DNA of 64,000 nt from Chloracidobacterium sp. CP2_5A. GTDB lineage: Bacteria > Acidobacteriota > Blastocatellia > Chloracidobacteriales > Chloracidobacteriaceae. This document shows, in pieces, positions 39,964-49,600 of the stretch (the stretch's first letter is position 1; each line of letters opens with the position of its first letter). The notes beneath the pieces were generated by a model that was not told the DNA's origin, did no database searches, and was given only the letters and a program-made list of their open reading frames with translations. The stretch lies in contig NKPT01000002.1 of assembly GCA_002254845.1 (NCBI GenBank), positions 124,001 through 188,000 of the forward strand, in the 5' to 3' direction. The position numbers and the translations under genes were made by a program.

Positions 39964-40305
39964 TTAGCCGGCAATGGCTTCGGCTTCGGTTTCATAGACG
40001 CGGGCGTACTGCGTGAGGCCCATGATTTTGAAGGTCTTGGCGATAATTGGCAACAGGGAGCAGAACGCGAGCGAGCCATTGAACTCCTGCGTTTTTTCGA
40101 TCATTTCGATGAGAATCGAAACGCCAATGCTATTGACGAGTTGCGTTTTTTCAAGGTTTAGGACGAAGTGGCGATAGCCCTCGGCTGTCCGCCGATTGAA
40201 CTCGTCCAAAACTTTCTCGCCGGCGAGGTTGTTGATGTAGCCTTCAACGGCAATCACGATGAATTTTCCAGCCTGGCGACTCGTTACCTTAAATACTTCG
40301 CTCAT
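39964..40305 (-). CDS. STAS-domain anti-sigma factor antagonist (RsbV-like)
   Basis: 113 aa; 'FVLNLEKTQLVNSIGVSILIEMIEK'. Confidence 0.88.
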   Translation of the reverse strand: MSEVFKVTSRQAGKFIVIAVEGYINNLAGEKVLDEFNRRTAEGYRHFVLNLEKTQLVNSIGVSILIEMIEKTQEFNGSLAFCSLLPIIAKTFKIMGLTQYARVYETEAEAIAG

Positions 40306-40319
40306 AAATGCTTCGCTCT
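40290..40319. repeat. 15-bp imperfect tandem duplication spanning the STAS-gene start codon
   Basis: taaatacttcgctca / taaatgcttcgctct, 13/15. Confidence 0.75.
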
Positions 40320-40424
40320 AGGTTTGGCATGCAAGCTCAAGATTCGCGACTTGGCGCTCGTGACAACCGTTAGGTTGGGCTATCGTTCTCATCTCGCTTC
40401 GACGACGCGCGGCTTGACGCTCTG

Positions 40425-40910
40425 TCAGGCGCGCTTGGGACGCCGCTTCTTCATCACGAGCCGCGTCCCCTGCGGGCTGGTAAAGTACTTCACCTCATCC
40501 ATCAGGCTTTCCATCAGCCTGCGCCCGTAGCCGCGCTTTTGCAGCGGGCGCGCGGCGGCAGGCTTGCTGGATGCGTCAAAGCCTTGTCCAAAGTCCTGGA
40601 CCACGACTTCCAGCTCTTCGTCGTGAATGGCGAACTCGACCAAAACCTTCTGCATCGCGCTTCCGCTATGCTCGAAGGCATTAATGATGCCCTCGATGAG
40701 CGCCAACTTAATTTCCGCCACGCAGTCGGGGCCGAACTGCATTTCCTCCGCCACTTGCTCCGCGATCTTAGTCGCTTCCAGCTCCCTGTCGTGGGCAATT
40801 GGGATTTCAAGCTCGAATCGCTTTGGGGCGTTGGCGCTCATTGAAAGCCTCACCGTGGCGGCAGCGGAATGACGGGGGAAGCGCCGGGACGCGCTGTTGG
40901 GCAAGGACAT
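40425..40910 (-). CDS. HATPase_c anti-sigma factor/serine kinase-like protein (RsbW-like)
   Basis: 161 aa; 'AEIKLALIEGIINAFEHSGS', 'DFGQGFDASSKPAAARPLQKRGYGRRLMESLMDEVKY'. Confidence 0.88.
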   Translation of the reverse strand: MSLPNSASRRFPRHSAAATVRLSMSANAPKRFELEIPIAHDRELEATKIAEQVAEEMQFGPDCVAEIKLALIEGIINAFEHSGSAMQKVLVEFAIHDEELEVVVQDFGQGFDASSKPAAARPLQKRGYGRRLMESLMDEVKYFTSPQGTRLVMKKRRPKRA

Positions 40911-40967
40911 AGAGCGGTATGACCGGATGCCAGCGGAACGCGCCGTAGGACAGTCGCTCGCTGCCGG

Positions 40968-41873
40968 CTACTTGACCGGCTCGAAGCCTTTGAACTCATA
41001 CGTCACTCCAAAGGTAAGCCCGCTGCGGGGGCTAAATTTCGTCAGCCCAGCCGCGCCGGCTAGGTCCCACTGAAAGCCCGCTGCCCGAAGCCGAGCGCCG
41101 AGACGCGCCTGCGCTTGACTTTCCAGTCCGGGAACCGGAACGCGCGGATTATAGCGTCCGGCCACTTCGCCAAGCAGGTCCACCCGCTCCGTCAGGCGGT
41201 AGATGGCGGCAAGCCCATACGTTAATACGTCTTGTTGCGCGCCGGCTTCAACCGTGCTCGTCAGAATTCCGACGCCTAAGTTGCCAAAGACGTTGACTCG
41301 CTCCCCGGCAAAATGCTTCCCGACCAGCGCCATCGCAAACACATTGGTCGCATTGGTTCCAATGCCGCGCGCCTGGTCGCTGTTGGGAAGCTGGACGCCA
41401 ATTCGCGCGCCAAAGCTCGGCGCGCGGCGGGTTTCCTTGCGAAGCTTGATTTTCGTCCAGAGCGTGAAATCGCTCGCCCCGGAGGTGGAAGACGCGCCCG
41501 GCGCGACCGAGAGCGGGATGGCGCTCGCCCCGCGCTCGCGGATGCTCAAGTAGTCGCGGAGGCTGCCTTCAACTGAAAAGCCGACATTGCGGTTGAGGCC
41601 GAAATGGACGCCCAAAACAACCGGGCGATAGAGGTCGCCGCGCAGCCCCGACAGCCCAAACCGCTGATGTTGAAAAAAATCCGCGCTGGCCTGGAGGCGA
41701 ATGCGCCCCGTCTCCACGATGTCGACGTCCTCGGTCAGCAGCGGGCGCTGCTGCGCCGCGCCAGTCAGCGAAAAGCCCCACAGCAAAGCGCCGCACAGGG
41801 CGCTAAGCGCCAGGGCGAGTCGCCGCGACAAGCGTTCCGGTTGCCGCGCGTCGACGTGGAGAGAAAAGCCCAT
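40968..41873 (-). CDS. Secreted/outer-membrane beta-barrel-like hypothetical protein
   Basis: Start MGFSLHVDARQPERLSRRLALALSALCGALLWGFSLTGAAQQ; alternating pattern, C-terminal 'GLTFGVTYEFKGFEPVK'. Confidence 0.6.
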   Translation of the reverse strand: MGFSLHVDARQPERLSRRLALALSALCGALLWGFSLTGAAQQRPLLTEDVDIVETGRIRLQASADFFQHQRFGLSGLRGDLYRPVVLGVHFGLNRNVGFSVEGSLRDYLSIRERGASAIPLSVAPGASSTSGASDFTLWTKIKLRKETRRAPSFGARIGVQLPNSDQARGIGTNATNVFAMALVGKHFAGERVNVFGNLGVGILTSTVEAGAQQDVLTYGLAAIYRLTERVDLLGEVAGRYNPRVPVPGLESQAQARLGARLRAAGFQWDLAGAAGLTKFSPRSGLTFGVTYEFKGFEPVK

Positions 41874-41895
41874 AGGAAAATGAGATGCCTCCCGC

Positions 41896-42399
41896 TCAAT
41901 TCGGCACGACCCGCGCCGCGCGGAATCCAAAGTCGCGGCGTAACTCCTCGCTGACCTGATTCGCTGTTGTCAGGTTATACAAGCCGACTTTGACCAAGTA
42001 CAACTCGTTTCCGGTTTCAGGCGTCGGGCGCGTCACGAAGGCGCTCGTGAAGCCCTTGCGATTCAGCTCGGCGACAAGCCGGTTAGCTTCATCGGCGGTG
42101 GCGACCGCCGCCACCTGCACGGCATATCGAGCGTCAGGGAAAATAATGGCGCGTTCCAGCGGGCGCTCCAGGGGGGCGGCGACTGGCGACGGCGAGCGCT
42201 TCGCCCCCGACGCGAAGGGGGATAGCTTGCCGACGTTGACGCCGAGCGCGAAAAACGCCGTGCACGATAGCACCCAGACCGCGTAGCCGACCGCGATCGA
42301 CCGCGCGCGCCGGCGCGGCAGCGACAGTAAGGCATCCGATGAGCGTGGCAGCGGCGAAGACGACGAAGACGGCATAGCGGAGGGCGCCCGCCAAGGCAT
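41896..42399 (-). CDS. SPOR-domain protein with one TM helix
   Basis: 167 aa; 'YAVQVAAVATADEANRLVAELNRKGFTSAFVTRP'. Confidence 0.8.
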   Translation of the reverse strand: MPWRAPSAMPSSSSSPLPRSSDALLSLPRRRARSIAVGYAVWVLSCTAFFALGVNVGKLSPFASGAKRSPSPVAAPLERPLERAIIFPDARYAVQVAAVATADEANRLVAELNRKGFTSAFVTRPTPETGNELYLVKVGLYNLTTANQVSEELRRDFGFRAARVVPN

Positions 42400-42705
42400 C
42401 TGGCGTCCGCCGCTTGGAGCGCAGCGGGCTGGGCGCGGCGGACGCGGCGCGGAGCGGCAGCGTTGCTGACAATACCAGAGATTCGTTTGCAGGGCGCTAT
42501 CGGCCTGGCGTCCCGGCGGTCAATTGGGGCGGGCCTTGGCCATTCTAGCGACAGCCATATTGGCGCGCCCAGTAACGAAAAGTTTGAACTTGCGGCGGAT
42601 TTCAGCGATAGTGGAGATACGCCGGCGTATTCAAACTCGTCTGTTCATCGGCGACTGCTCGTGTCCCCGGAGCGTAATCCCTCGGTTCCTGCGAGGCGCG
42701 GTGCC

Positions 42706-43080
42706 ATGAGCGAATCGAACCCGACGCCGCTATTCGAGCGCGGCTTCACCAACCTTCTCGTCACAGGCATCCTCTATCCGATGACCTGTCTGCCCTTCAT
42801 GCCCCTGACGGGGATTTACAAAACCGGCAAGCTCATTTTCGAGCAGCTCAAAGACACGCCGCTCGGTAAAACGACGACGACGCACATCACAGCCACGGCC
42901 GTCATCACGCCGGTCGCCATGATACCGATGATGGTGCCGCTGGGGCTGGCGCAGGGGCTGACGTTTGTCTCCGACAACGTGGCCAAGCACGGCCTTGATA
43001 AGGGGGTCGAGAACCTCATTGGCAAGATCACGGGCGTGGTTCGCTCCACCGCGGACAGCGCGCTCAATCGCGGCAACTGA
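42706..43080 (+). CDS. Conserved hypothetical protein
   Basis: Start MSESNPTPLFERGFTNLLVTGILYPMTCLPF; 124 aa with two hydrophobic stretches. Confidence 0.6.
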   Translation: MSESNPTPLFERGFTNLLVTGILYPMTCLPFMPLTGIYKTGKLIFEQLKDTPLGKTTTTHITATAVITPVAMIPMMVPLGLAQGLTFVSDNVAKHGLDKGVENLIGKITGVVRSTADSALNRGN

Positions 43081-43111
43081 AACGCAGTGGCCGAGAAAGT
43101 CTGGCGACACT

Positions 43112-43561
43112 ATGACGACCTTGCTCGCGGTGGAAGCTCCTGTCGAGGTCTGCGTCTGCGGCGCGACAATGGAAGCGCAGTCGCAGCCCGGACCGCGTCG
43201 CTTTGATTACGTGTGTCCCGCTTGTGACCGTCACAAGTCAAACTACGCTGCTATCACGATCCGTAACTCGAAGACAAATCGCGTCCATCTTGGCTGGCTG
43301 GTTGGCAAGACGAAGCCAATTTACATTGGACACGTCCTTTACCACCAGCTGACCCTTGAAATCTCCCAGAGCGACGGGGCGGAAATGTGTCATGACCTAA
43401 GCATGCGAATGGCTTACGGGCGCAAGCCGCATGTCACGCTGGAGATTGCCGATGGGCGCTCGCGCGGCGATCTGATTTTCCTCTTCAACCGCGGCTGGAT
43501 GGAAGATGAGCAGCACACCACGATTGTTCTTGAGGAAGTCGGTCGCTCGCTTTTCGAGTGA
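43112..43561 (+). CDS. Hypothetical protein with N-terminal CxC...CxxC zinc-ribbon-like motif
   Basis: Start MTTLLAVEAPVEVCVCGATMEAQSQPGPRRFDYVCPACDRHK. Confidence 0.65.
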   Translation: MTTLLAVEAPVEVCVCGATMEAQSQPGPRRFDYVCPACDRHKSNYAAITIRNSKTNRVHLGWLVGKTKPIYIGHVLYHQLTLEISQSDGAEMCHDLSMRMAYGRKPHVTLEIADGRSRGDLIFLFNRGWMEDEQHTTIVLEEVGRSLFE

Positions 43562-43577
43562 CTCGCTTCTTCGAGTA
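43546..43577. repeat. Imperfect ~16-bp tandem duplication spanning a stop codon
   Basis: ctcgctt-ttcgagtga / ctcgcttcttcgagta. Confidence 0.65.
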
Positions 43578-43703
43578 GGATGCCATCGCTTGCGCGGGCC
43601 GTCAGCGATAGCGGCCCGCGCGCGGTGACACTTGCTCGCTTGGCAGCGACATTCCGCTCGGCTGGCTACCGACCGAGCCTTCTTTTCCTGAGTCAAGGGG
43701 CGC

Positions 43704-44375
43704 GTGGCGATGTCGCTGGCGTATATTCTCCAAGAGCTGGCCGACCCGGATTTCGACGACATCCATGGCGATGACGAATCCGGCGGGTTCGCGGCCGACA
43801 AGGCGCTGCGTCTGTTGGTTTCGGCGCTTTACGCGAACTGGCGTCCGGCTGATGGCGCGCCATTCCTGGCGGCGGCGCGGGTCGCGGTGTATAGCGGGGA
43901 AAAAGCCTCTCAAGCCGTCGTCGCGCTGCCCGACCTGCTCCTCGCGCAGGGCGTCGCGCCGGCCGCCGCTTGGTGGAAGCCGGTTCACCGCGCTTACCGC
44001 GTCGCCCGCTTTGGCAAGCCGCCGGATGTCGCGCTGGATATCCTGACGCGGGCCGCGGACCGGCCCGAAACGCGGCCCGCCCGCCACCAGACGTACGAGC
44101 AGCTCGCCATCCCCTACTGGGTGGCTTATGACCCTTGCCGGCTTGTCTCGCCGCAGCCAGTCACCGTTTTTGAGCGACAGGGCGGGCGACTCGTCGCTCG
44201 CTCCGACGCGCAGCTTCCGCGGTTGGGCCTTGGGCTAACCCTCTGGCGCGGAAGCTTTGAGGGACGCGATGACGAATGGCTGCGCTGGACGGATGCCGGC
44301 GGCAACCTCCTGCTCACGGGCGATGAACTGGCGGCGTACTGGCGTGGCCGAGCCGTTGAGCTGGAAGCCCGCTAG
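43704..44375 (+). CDS. Uma2-like (DUF820) putative endonuclease
   Basis: 223 aa; 'YEQLAIPYWVAYDP', 'VTVFERQGGRLV', 'LPRLGLGLTLWRGSFEGRDDEWLRWTDAGGNLL'. Confidence 0.75.
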   Translation: MAMSLAYILQELADPDFDDIHGDDESGGFAADKALRLLVSALYANWRPADGAPFLAAARVAVYSGEKASQAVVALPDLLLAQGVAPAAAWWKPVHRAYRVARFGKPPDVALDILTRAADRPETRPARHQTYEQLAIPYWVAYDPCRLVSPQPVTVFERQGGRLVARSDAQLPRLGLGLTLWRGSFEGRDDEWLRWTDAGGNLLLTGDELAAYWRGRAVELEAR

Positions 44376-44450
44376 CGCGCTTTTCGGGATGCTGTGGCCA
44401 ATCCGCGGGGGCATAAGGCAAGCCAGCCGCTTATCGTAGCGCGCTGACCA

Positions 44451-45869
44451 TCAGGTGAAGCGTCGCACCGTGCGATGGCCGAAGAAGCGTCGGATTTCAT
44501 CCACGGCGGTATTGAGCAACCCCTCGCTGCTCAGGAGCGACTTGACGTACTGGGGCGCGAGCGCTTCCTGCATCGGCTCGAAGCCATGCTCGATGAGGCT
44601 CCAGCCGGGACGCAGCTTCGAGGCCATGCCTTCCAGCAGCGAAAGACTCCGAAAGACGTAAACCAGTTCGGGGGGCAGGTTCAGGCCCAGCTCGCTCGCC
44701 GCCCGCTCGATGGCGAGTCCGACGCCCAGCATGCGGTTCCGCGCAGGCAGCCCCCGCTGGTGAAGCTGGACGATTTCCTCGACAAAGGCGTGAATCCGGC
44801 GGCGATTCGTGCTCTCGGCGACAATCCCCGTCTCGTAAAGGCCATCCACGAGCTGCTCGCGGTCGCCGCGCAAGCCGGCGACGACGGAGTTTAAGATGAC
44901 GGCGCGCATCTGGCGCGACAAGCGGCAGACCATGCCGTAGTCAAGCAAAATCAACTGCCCGCCGTCTCCAACCAAGATGTTTCCGGGATGCGGGTCGGCA
45001 TGATAGACGCCGGCGACGAAAATCATTTCGGCATAAAGCGTGACCAGCCGCGCGATGAGATCGTCGAAGTCGAAGCCGGCGGCCCGCAGGCGCTCCGCGT
45101 CGGTGAACTTCACGCCGGGGCAGTATTCCATAACGATGACTTGCGGACTGGAAACTTCCGGGTAGATGAGCGGCACGGTGACGTCTTCCCGGCGGGCCAG
45201 GATGCGCGCCATCGTCTCCAAATTTTCCATCTCGTTTGTCAGGTCCAGCTCCTGCGCCATGCCCTTCGAGCCCTCGGCGATGGCAGTGGATAGCATGCGC
45301 GTCAGCGAGTTGGAGAAGCGCCGGTCAAGTTGCCGCATGACAAAGCCGGCGATTTTGAGATCAACCGCCATCTGAGCGGGAATGTCCGGTCGGACGAACT
45401 TGACGACGACATCCTGCCCCTGCCACACCGCGTAATGAACCTGCGCCAGCGACGCCGCGGCCAGCGCCTGATCGTCGAATCGCTCAAAAACGGCTTCCAG
45501 TCGCCTCCCGTAAATGGCTTCGAGGGTGCGGCGGGCTTCCTTGCCGGGAAGCGGCGTGATGCCATCCTGGAGTTTGGCGATTTCCTCGATATAGACCGGC
45601 GGCACGAGGTCTGGGCGCGCGCTGACCAGCTGCCCAAGCTTGATAAAGGCTGTGCCTAGCGTCTCGATGTGCCGCTTGATGGTTTGCGCTCGCTGATGAT
45701 GCGTCGCTTCCGAAACGCGGCGCGGCGGGCCAAAAGCCAGGTATCGCCGATGGTCGCGCGCGAATGCCAGGGCGGTCGGAAGCGTGAGGCGCAGCATGAC
45801 GCTTGCTCGGCGGGCGAGACGGGCGTGGTCTGCAAGGGACGTAAGCCGCGATGGAGGACGATGCGACAT
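44451..45869 (-). CDS. ABC1/AarF/UbiB-family kinase (second copy)
   Basis: 472 aa; 'LGTAFIKLGQLVSARPDLVPP', 'AAASLAQVHYAV', 'VYHADPHPGNILVGDGGQLILLDYGMV'. Confidence 0.92.
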   Translation of the reverse strand: MSHRPPSRLTSLADHARLARRASVMLRLTLPTALAFARDHRRYLAFGPPRRVSEATHHQRAQTIKRHIETLGTAFIKLGQLVSARPDLVPPVYIEEIAKLQDGITPLPGKEARRTLEAIYGRRLEAVFERFDDQALAAASLAQVHYAVWQGQDVVVKFVRPDIPAQMAVDLKIAGFVMRQLDRRFSNSLTRMLSTAIAEGSKGMAQELDLTNEMENLETMARILARREDVTVPLIYPEVSSPQVIVMEYCPGVKFTDAERLRAAGFDFDDLIARLVTLYAEMIFVAGVYHADPHPGNILVGDGGQLILLDYGMVCRLSRQMRAVILNSVVAGLRGDREQLVDGLYETGIVAESTNRRRIHAFVEEIVQLHQRGLPARNRMLGVGLAIERAASELGLNLPPELVYVFRSLSLLEGMASKLRPGWSLIEHGFEPMQEALAPQYVKSLLSSEGLLNTAVDEIRRFFGHRTVRRFT

Positions 45870-45901
45870 GCTTTCAGGCTCAACGTTCGCGAGTGCTGTT
45901 T

Positions 45902-46507
45902 CTATCGTCCATCACCGGGCGGCAAAGCGAAAGTCATATCTTCGAGCGGCTTGCCCTCCGCTTGGCACCGCTCGTGCTGAAGGCGCGGATAGGAAGCCGT
46001 GACATAGTCCTCGCGCGCCAGCCCGAGCCGCTCGATGAGACGCTCAAGCGTCGGCTCATCCGCCTCAAGCTCGACAAAGCACCCGATGGGCGTTTCATCA
46101 AACATCCCCAAAAGTTCCAGCCCGCTCGCGTGTCGGAGGCGATAGGTCGTCCGAAACTTCTGGTAGCGAAAGGTTTTTTCAAACCCGAGCTTTTCCAGCA
46201 GCCGGATAAGGGCCGGGCCGTCCGACACGGCCAGCTCAATTTCCTCGCGCACCTTGACGCCGCTGGCCGGCGCTTCCGTCGGCTTGCCCTTGTGGGTCAA
46301 AATCGCCTCGGCTAGGTCGTCCCGGAGTCTTACGCGGAGCGCCTGCCGGCTGTTGAACAGCGACCGCGCGGGCGTGTCAAACAGCCAGTTGTCTTCAAAA
46401 TGACGCGGGACGACCAGTTCCAGCGTAAAGCCGGCCGCGATGAGCCGCTGCCGCAGCGCGTCGGGCGTCGGCCCGGCCAGCTTAATTTCAGCTTCGATGT
46501 GCGTCAT
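45902..46507 (-). CDS. Class IV adenylate cyclase / CYTH-domain protein
   Basis: Start MTHIEAEIKLAGPTPDALRQRL; 'ExExK', 'LRVRLRDDLAEAILTHKG', 'FVELEADEPTLERL'. Confidence 0.85.
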   Translation of the reverse strand: MTHIEAEIKLAGPTPDALRQRLIAAGFTLELVVPRHFEDNWLFDTPARSLFNSRQALRVRLRDDLAEAILTHKGKPTEAPASGVKVREEIELAVSDGPALIRLLEKLGFEKTFRYQKFRTTYRLRHASGLELLGMFDETPIGCFVELEADEPTLERLIERLGLAREDYVTASYPRLQHERCQAEGKPLEDMTFALPPGDGR

Positions 46508-46677
46508 CGGCTTCAAGCGCGCCAATAGCTTATCAGCAACCGGTTGCCGAAAGCCCTCCCGACGTTAGAAAGTATGGGCCGCAGCGAAAAAACTCAACCT
46601 CGCGCGACCGGCTTACCCGGTGTCGTCACGAGGCTCAATCACCCATTTTCGCCAGCCGTTTTTGGGGGCTACCCACG

Positions 46678-49600
46678 ATGCCGGAGTCAATCCAAAACCA
46701 ACTCGAAGCGTCGCCCGCGGATGGAACATTGGTCAGCTTCCAAAGCGAAGGATTTTCCTTCGTCCATCCCGCGCTATGGCAAGCGATCCGCCTGGCGGGA
46801 TTCCAGTATGGAGCGCAGGCGACGTATGGCCTGACGATTCTCTTTAGATTCATCCCCGCTCATCCGCCGGATGTCTTGGAAGAGGCGACGCTGTCGCTAG
46901 CGCTTGGCGATTTGCTTGACGAGTTGCCGACGGTTATTCGCGGGGACAAGTTCGTCACCGGGCTGTATGTTGGCTTGACCGCGCAGGCGGAAGCTGTCTG
47001 GCGGGGAACGCCCTGTCTGATCTGGGGCGTCGTGATCGCCCGCACTGGGCCGTCGCCGGCGGACTTATCGCGCGGCGTCCTGATCATTATCGTGCCGACG
47101 GCCGCGATTGAGGCCGGCGAGCGAGACGCCCGCCTGATCCTTGATAGCTTTGCCGTCGCCGGGCAGTCCGTCACTGACGCCCGAATCTCCATGAGCCAGA
47201 TTGAGTCGGTTGAGTTTGACCCTTCCAGCCTCATCGAGACCCGGCAGCTTCCCGGCGAGGCGGACGTCTCCACGATGGAAGACTTGCCGGCGCAGCCGCC
47301 AGAGGCGGAGAGCGCGCCGGATTGGCGCGTCTCGGTCAGCACGCTCACGGCGAGCGAAGGCGGCTATGCCGACGGGCCGCTGGCGGTAGCGAAGTTTTTG
47401 CGTCCCAACGGCATCGCCTGCGACCCGCAGGGCAATCTCTACATTGCGGATTTCGGCAACCACCGCATTCGGCAAATCTCGATGGATGGCGTCGCGCGCA
47501 CTCTGGCCGGCAGCGGACGCGCCGGCTATCAGGATGACCTTGGCTTGTTGGCGGAATTCAACGGGCCGCGCGGGATCGCCTACGCTTCCGGGTATCTCTA
47601 CCTTGCCGACCTCAATAACGCCTGCATTCGTCGAATAACGCTTGACGGCGCGGTGACGACGCTGGCCGGCGACGGACTGGAAGGCGCGTGCGACGGCCTG
47701 GGCAAGCAAGCGCGTTTCAAGTCGCCCCGCGCCGTTGCCGTGGACGCCGTCGGCGTGGTCTATGTCGCCGACGACGCGCGGGTGCGACGCATTACGCCGG
47801 ACGGCATGGTGACGACGCTGGCGGGCTGCGAGCCGGGATATGCGGACGGTCCGGCGGCGGCGGCGAAATTTGATACCTTGAGCGGGCTGGCGCTTGATCG
47901 GGTCGGCAACATCTATCTTGCCGACGCCGGTAATCGCCGCCTGCGCAAGCTTAGCCGCGATGGGCAAGTGACAACGCTGCCGGTTGGGCCGGAAGCGAAA
48001 AAGGACGTTGCCATCCTGCACCCCGTCGCGCTCTGCGTTGGCTCCGACGGAACGCTCTATGTGCTGGATGTCGCGGACTTTTCCCTCAAGGCCGTTTTGC
48101 CCGGCGGCGCGGTCGCGCGAATAGCCGGCGGACGGCAGGGAACGCAAGATGGCGACGGCGCTCACGCCCAGTTCTGGATGCCCGCGGCGCTCGCGCTCTT
48201 TGATAATTGCTTGTACGTGACTGACCGCGAGCGGCATGCTATTCGGCTCGCGCGTCTTCAGGACCCGGGTGAAAGCCCGACTGCCCAGGTCTGGCCACAG
48301 GAAGACGACTGGTCAGTCCCGCATTCAGCGTCGCCTGAGGATCTCAAGCAAACCAAGCCTTCGGTGGCGGTGATTCCCGCCCTCTCCGCTCCGGCGCGGG
48401 CCCGCCAGGTCGCGCCTTTCGCTAGGCAAGCCGGGCTTGGCGCCGCTGACCTGACTAACTTGGCGGTGGAGGTGGCCGCCGGTGGCGGCGATCCGGGATT
48501 CCTCGATGGTCAGCATGCCGCCGCTCGCTTGAATCATCCGGTTGGGCTGGCGATGGATGCGGATGGAACGCTTTTTATTGCCGACCACTTCAACCACGCC
48601 ATTCGCATGCTCGCGCCGGACGGGCAGCTGCGCACGCTTGCCGGCGGGCGCCAGCGCGGCTTTCGGGATGGGCGCGGCGCGGAAGCCGAATTCAATGGGC
48701 CGCTAGGCATCGCGGTCGGCGCGCAGGGGGAGATTTATGTCGCCGACCACTTGAACGCTCGCGTGCGAGTGGTGACCCGCGACGGCGAAGTCCGGACGCT
48801 GGCCGGAACCGGCGTGGCCAAAATCGAGGATGGCCCGCTGACAACCGCCTCGTTTGAAGGCCCCAAAGGCATTGCGACTGACATGCACGGCCTGATTTAT
48901 GTCACCGACGGCGTGACGGTTCGCCTCATCACCCCAGATGGCTATGCGCGAACCCTCGCCGGTCAAGCGCGCGGCTTTCGGGACGGCGTCGGCGCGCGAG
49001 CGATGTTCGGCTGGGTGTATGCCATTGCGCTTGACGTGTCGGGCCTCTGCTTCGTCACGGACGCCGCCAACCATGCCATTCGCTGCGTTTATCCCGACGG
49101 CGCGGTGAAGACGGTGTTTGGCGGCGGAGAAATCCGGCAGTTGAATTTCCCGAATGGGCTGGCCATAGATGTGTACGGGAATCTCTACGTCGCCGACACC
49201 AACCACCACCGCGTTTTGCGGCTGACGCCCACTGCGGAGGGCGGTTATGCCCCTTCGCTTGTTTGCGGTCAGCGGCGCGGGCGACAGCTCGGCGCCGCGC
49301 GCGAGACTGAGCTGGACGCCCCGCGCGGGATTGCCGTCGGCTTTGACAACGATCTCTACATTGCCGATTCCAACGCGAATCGCGTTTTGCGGGTCGTCCC
49401 GCTGCGCAAGACGACCGGCGTCGAGTCGTCGTCGGGCGATGTCGCTGATCAAAAGCCGCTGCGCGACGCGCTGGCCCAAGCGTTGAGCGAAGCGGAAACC
49501 GCCAGCAGCGACCAGCTCCAGCCTGAATCGCTGCATGAAGCGAGCTCCACGCCGGTGGAAGTCGCGGAATTCGCGGAGCGCATGGAGCATAAAGCCGGAG

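Noticed and set aside
47065-49590. Long minus-strand ORFs (390 and 295 aa) opposite the NHL protein
   Set aside because: Repetitive antisense reflection of NHL repeats; no independent support.
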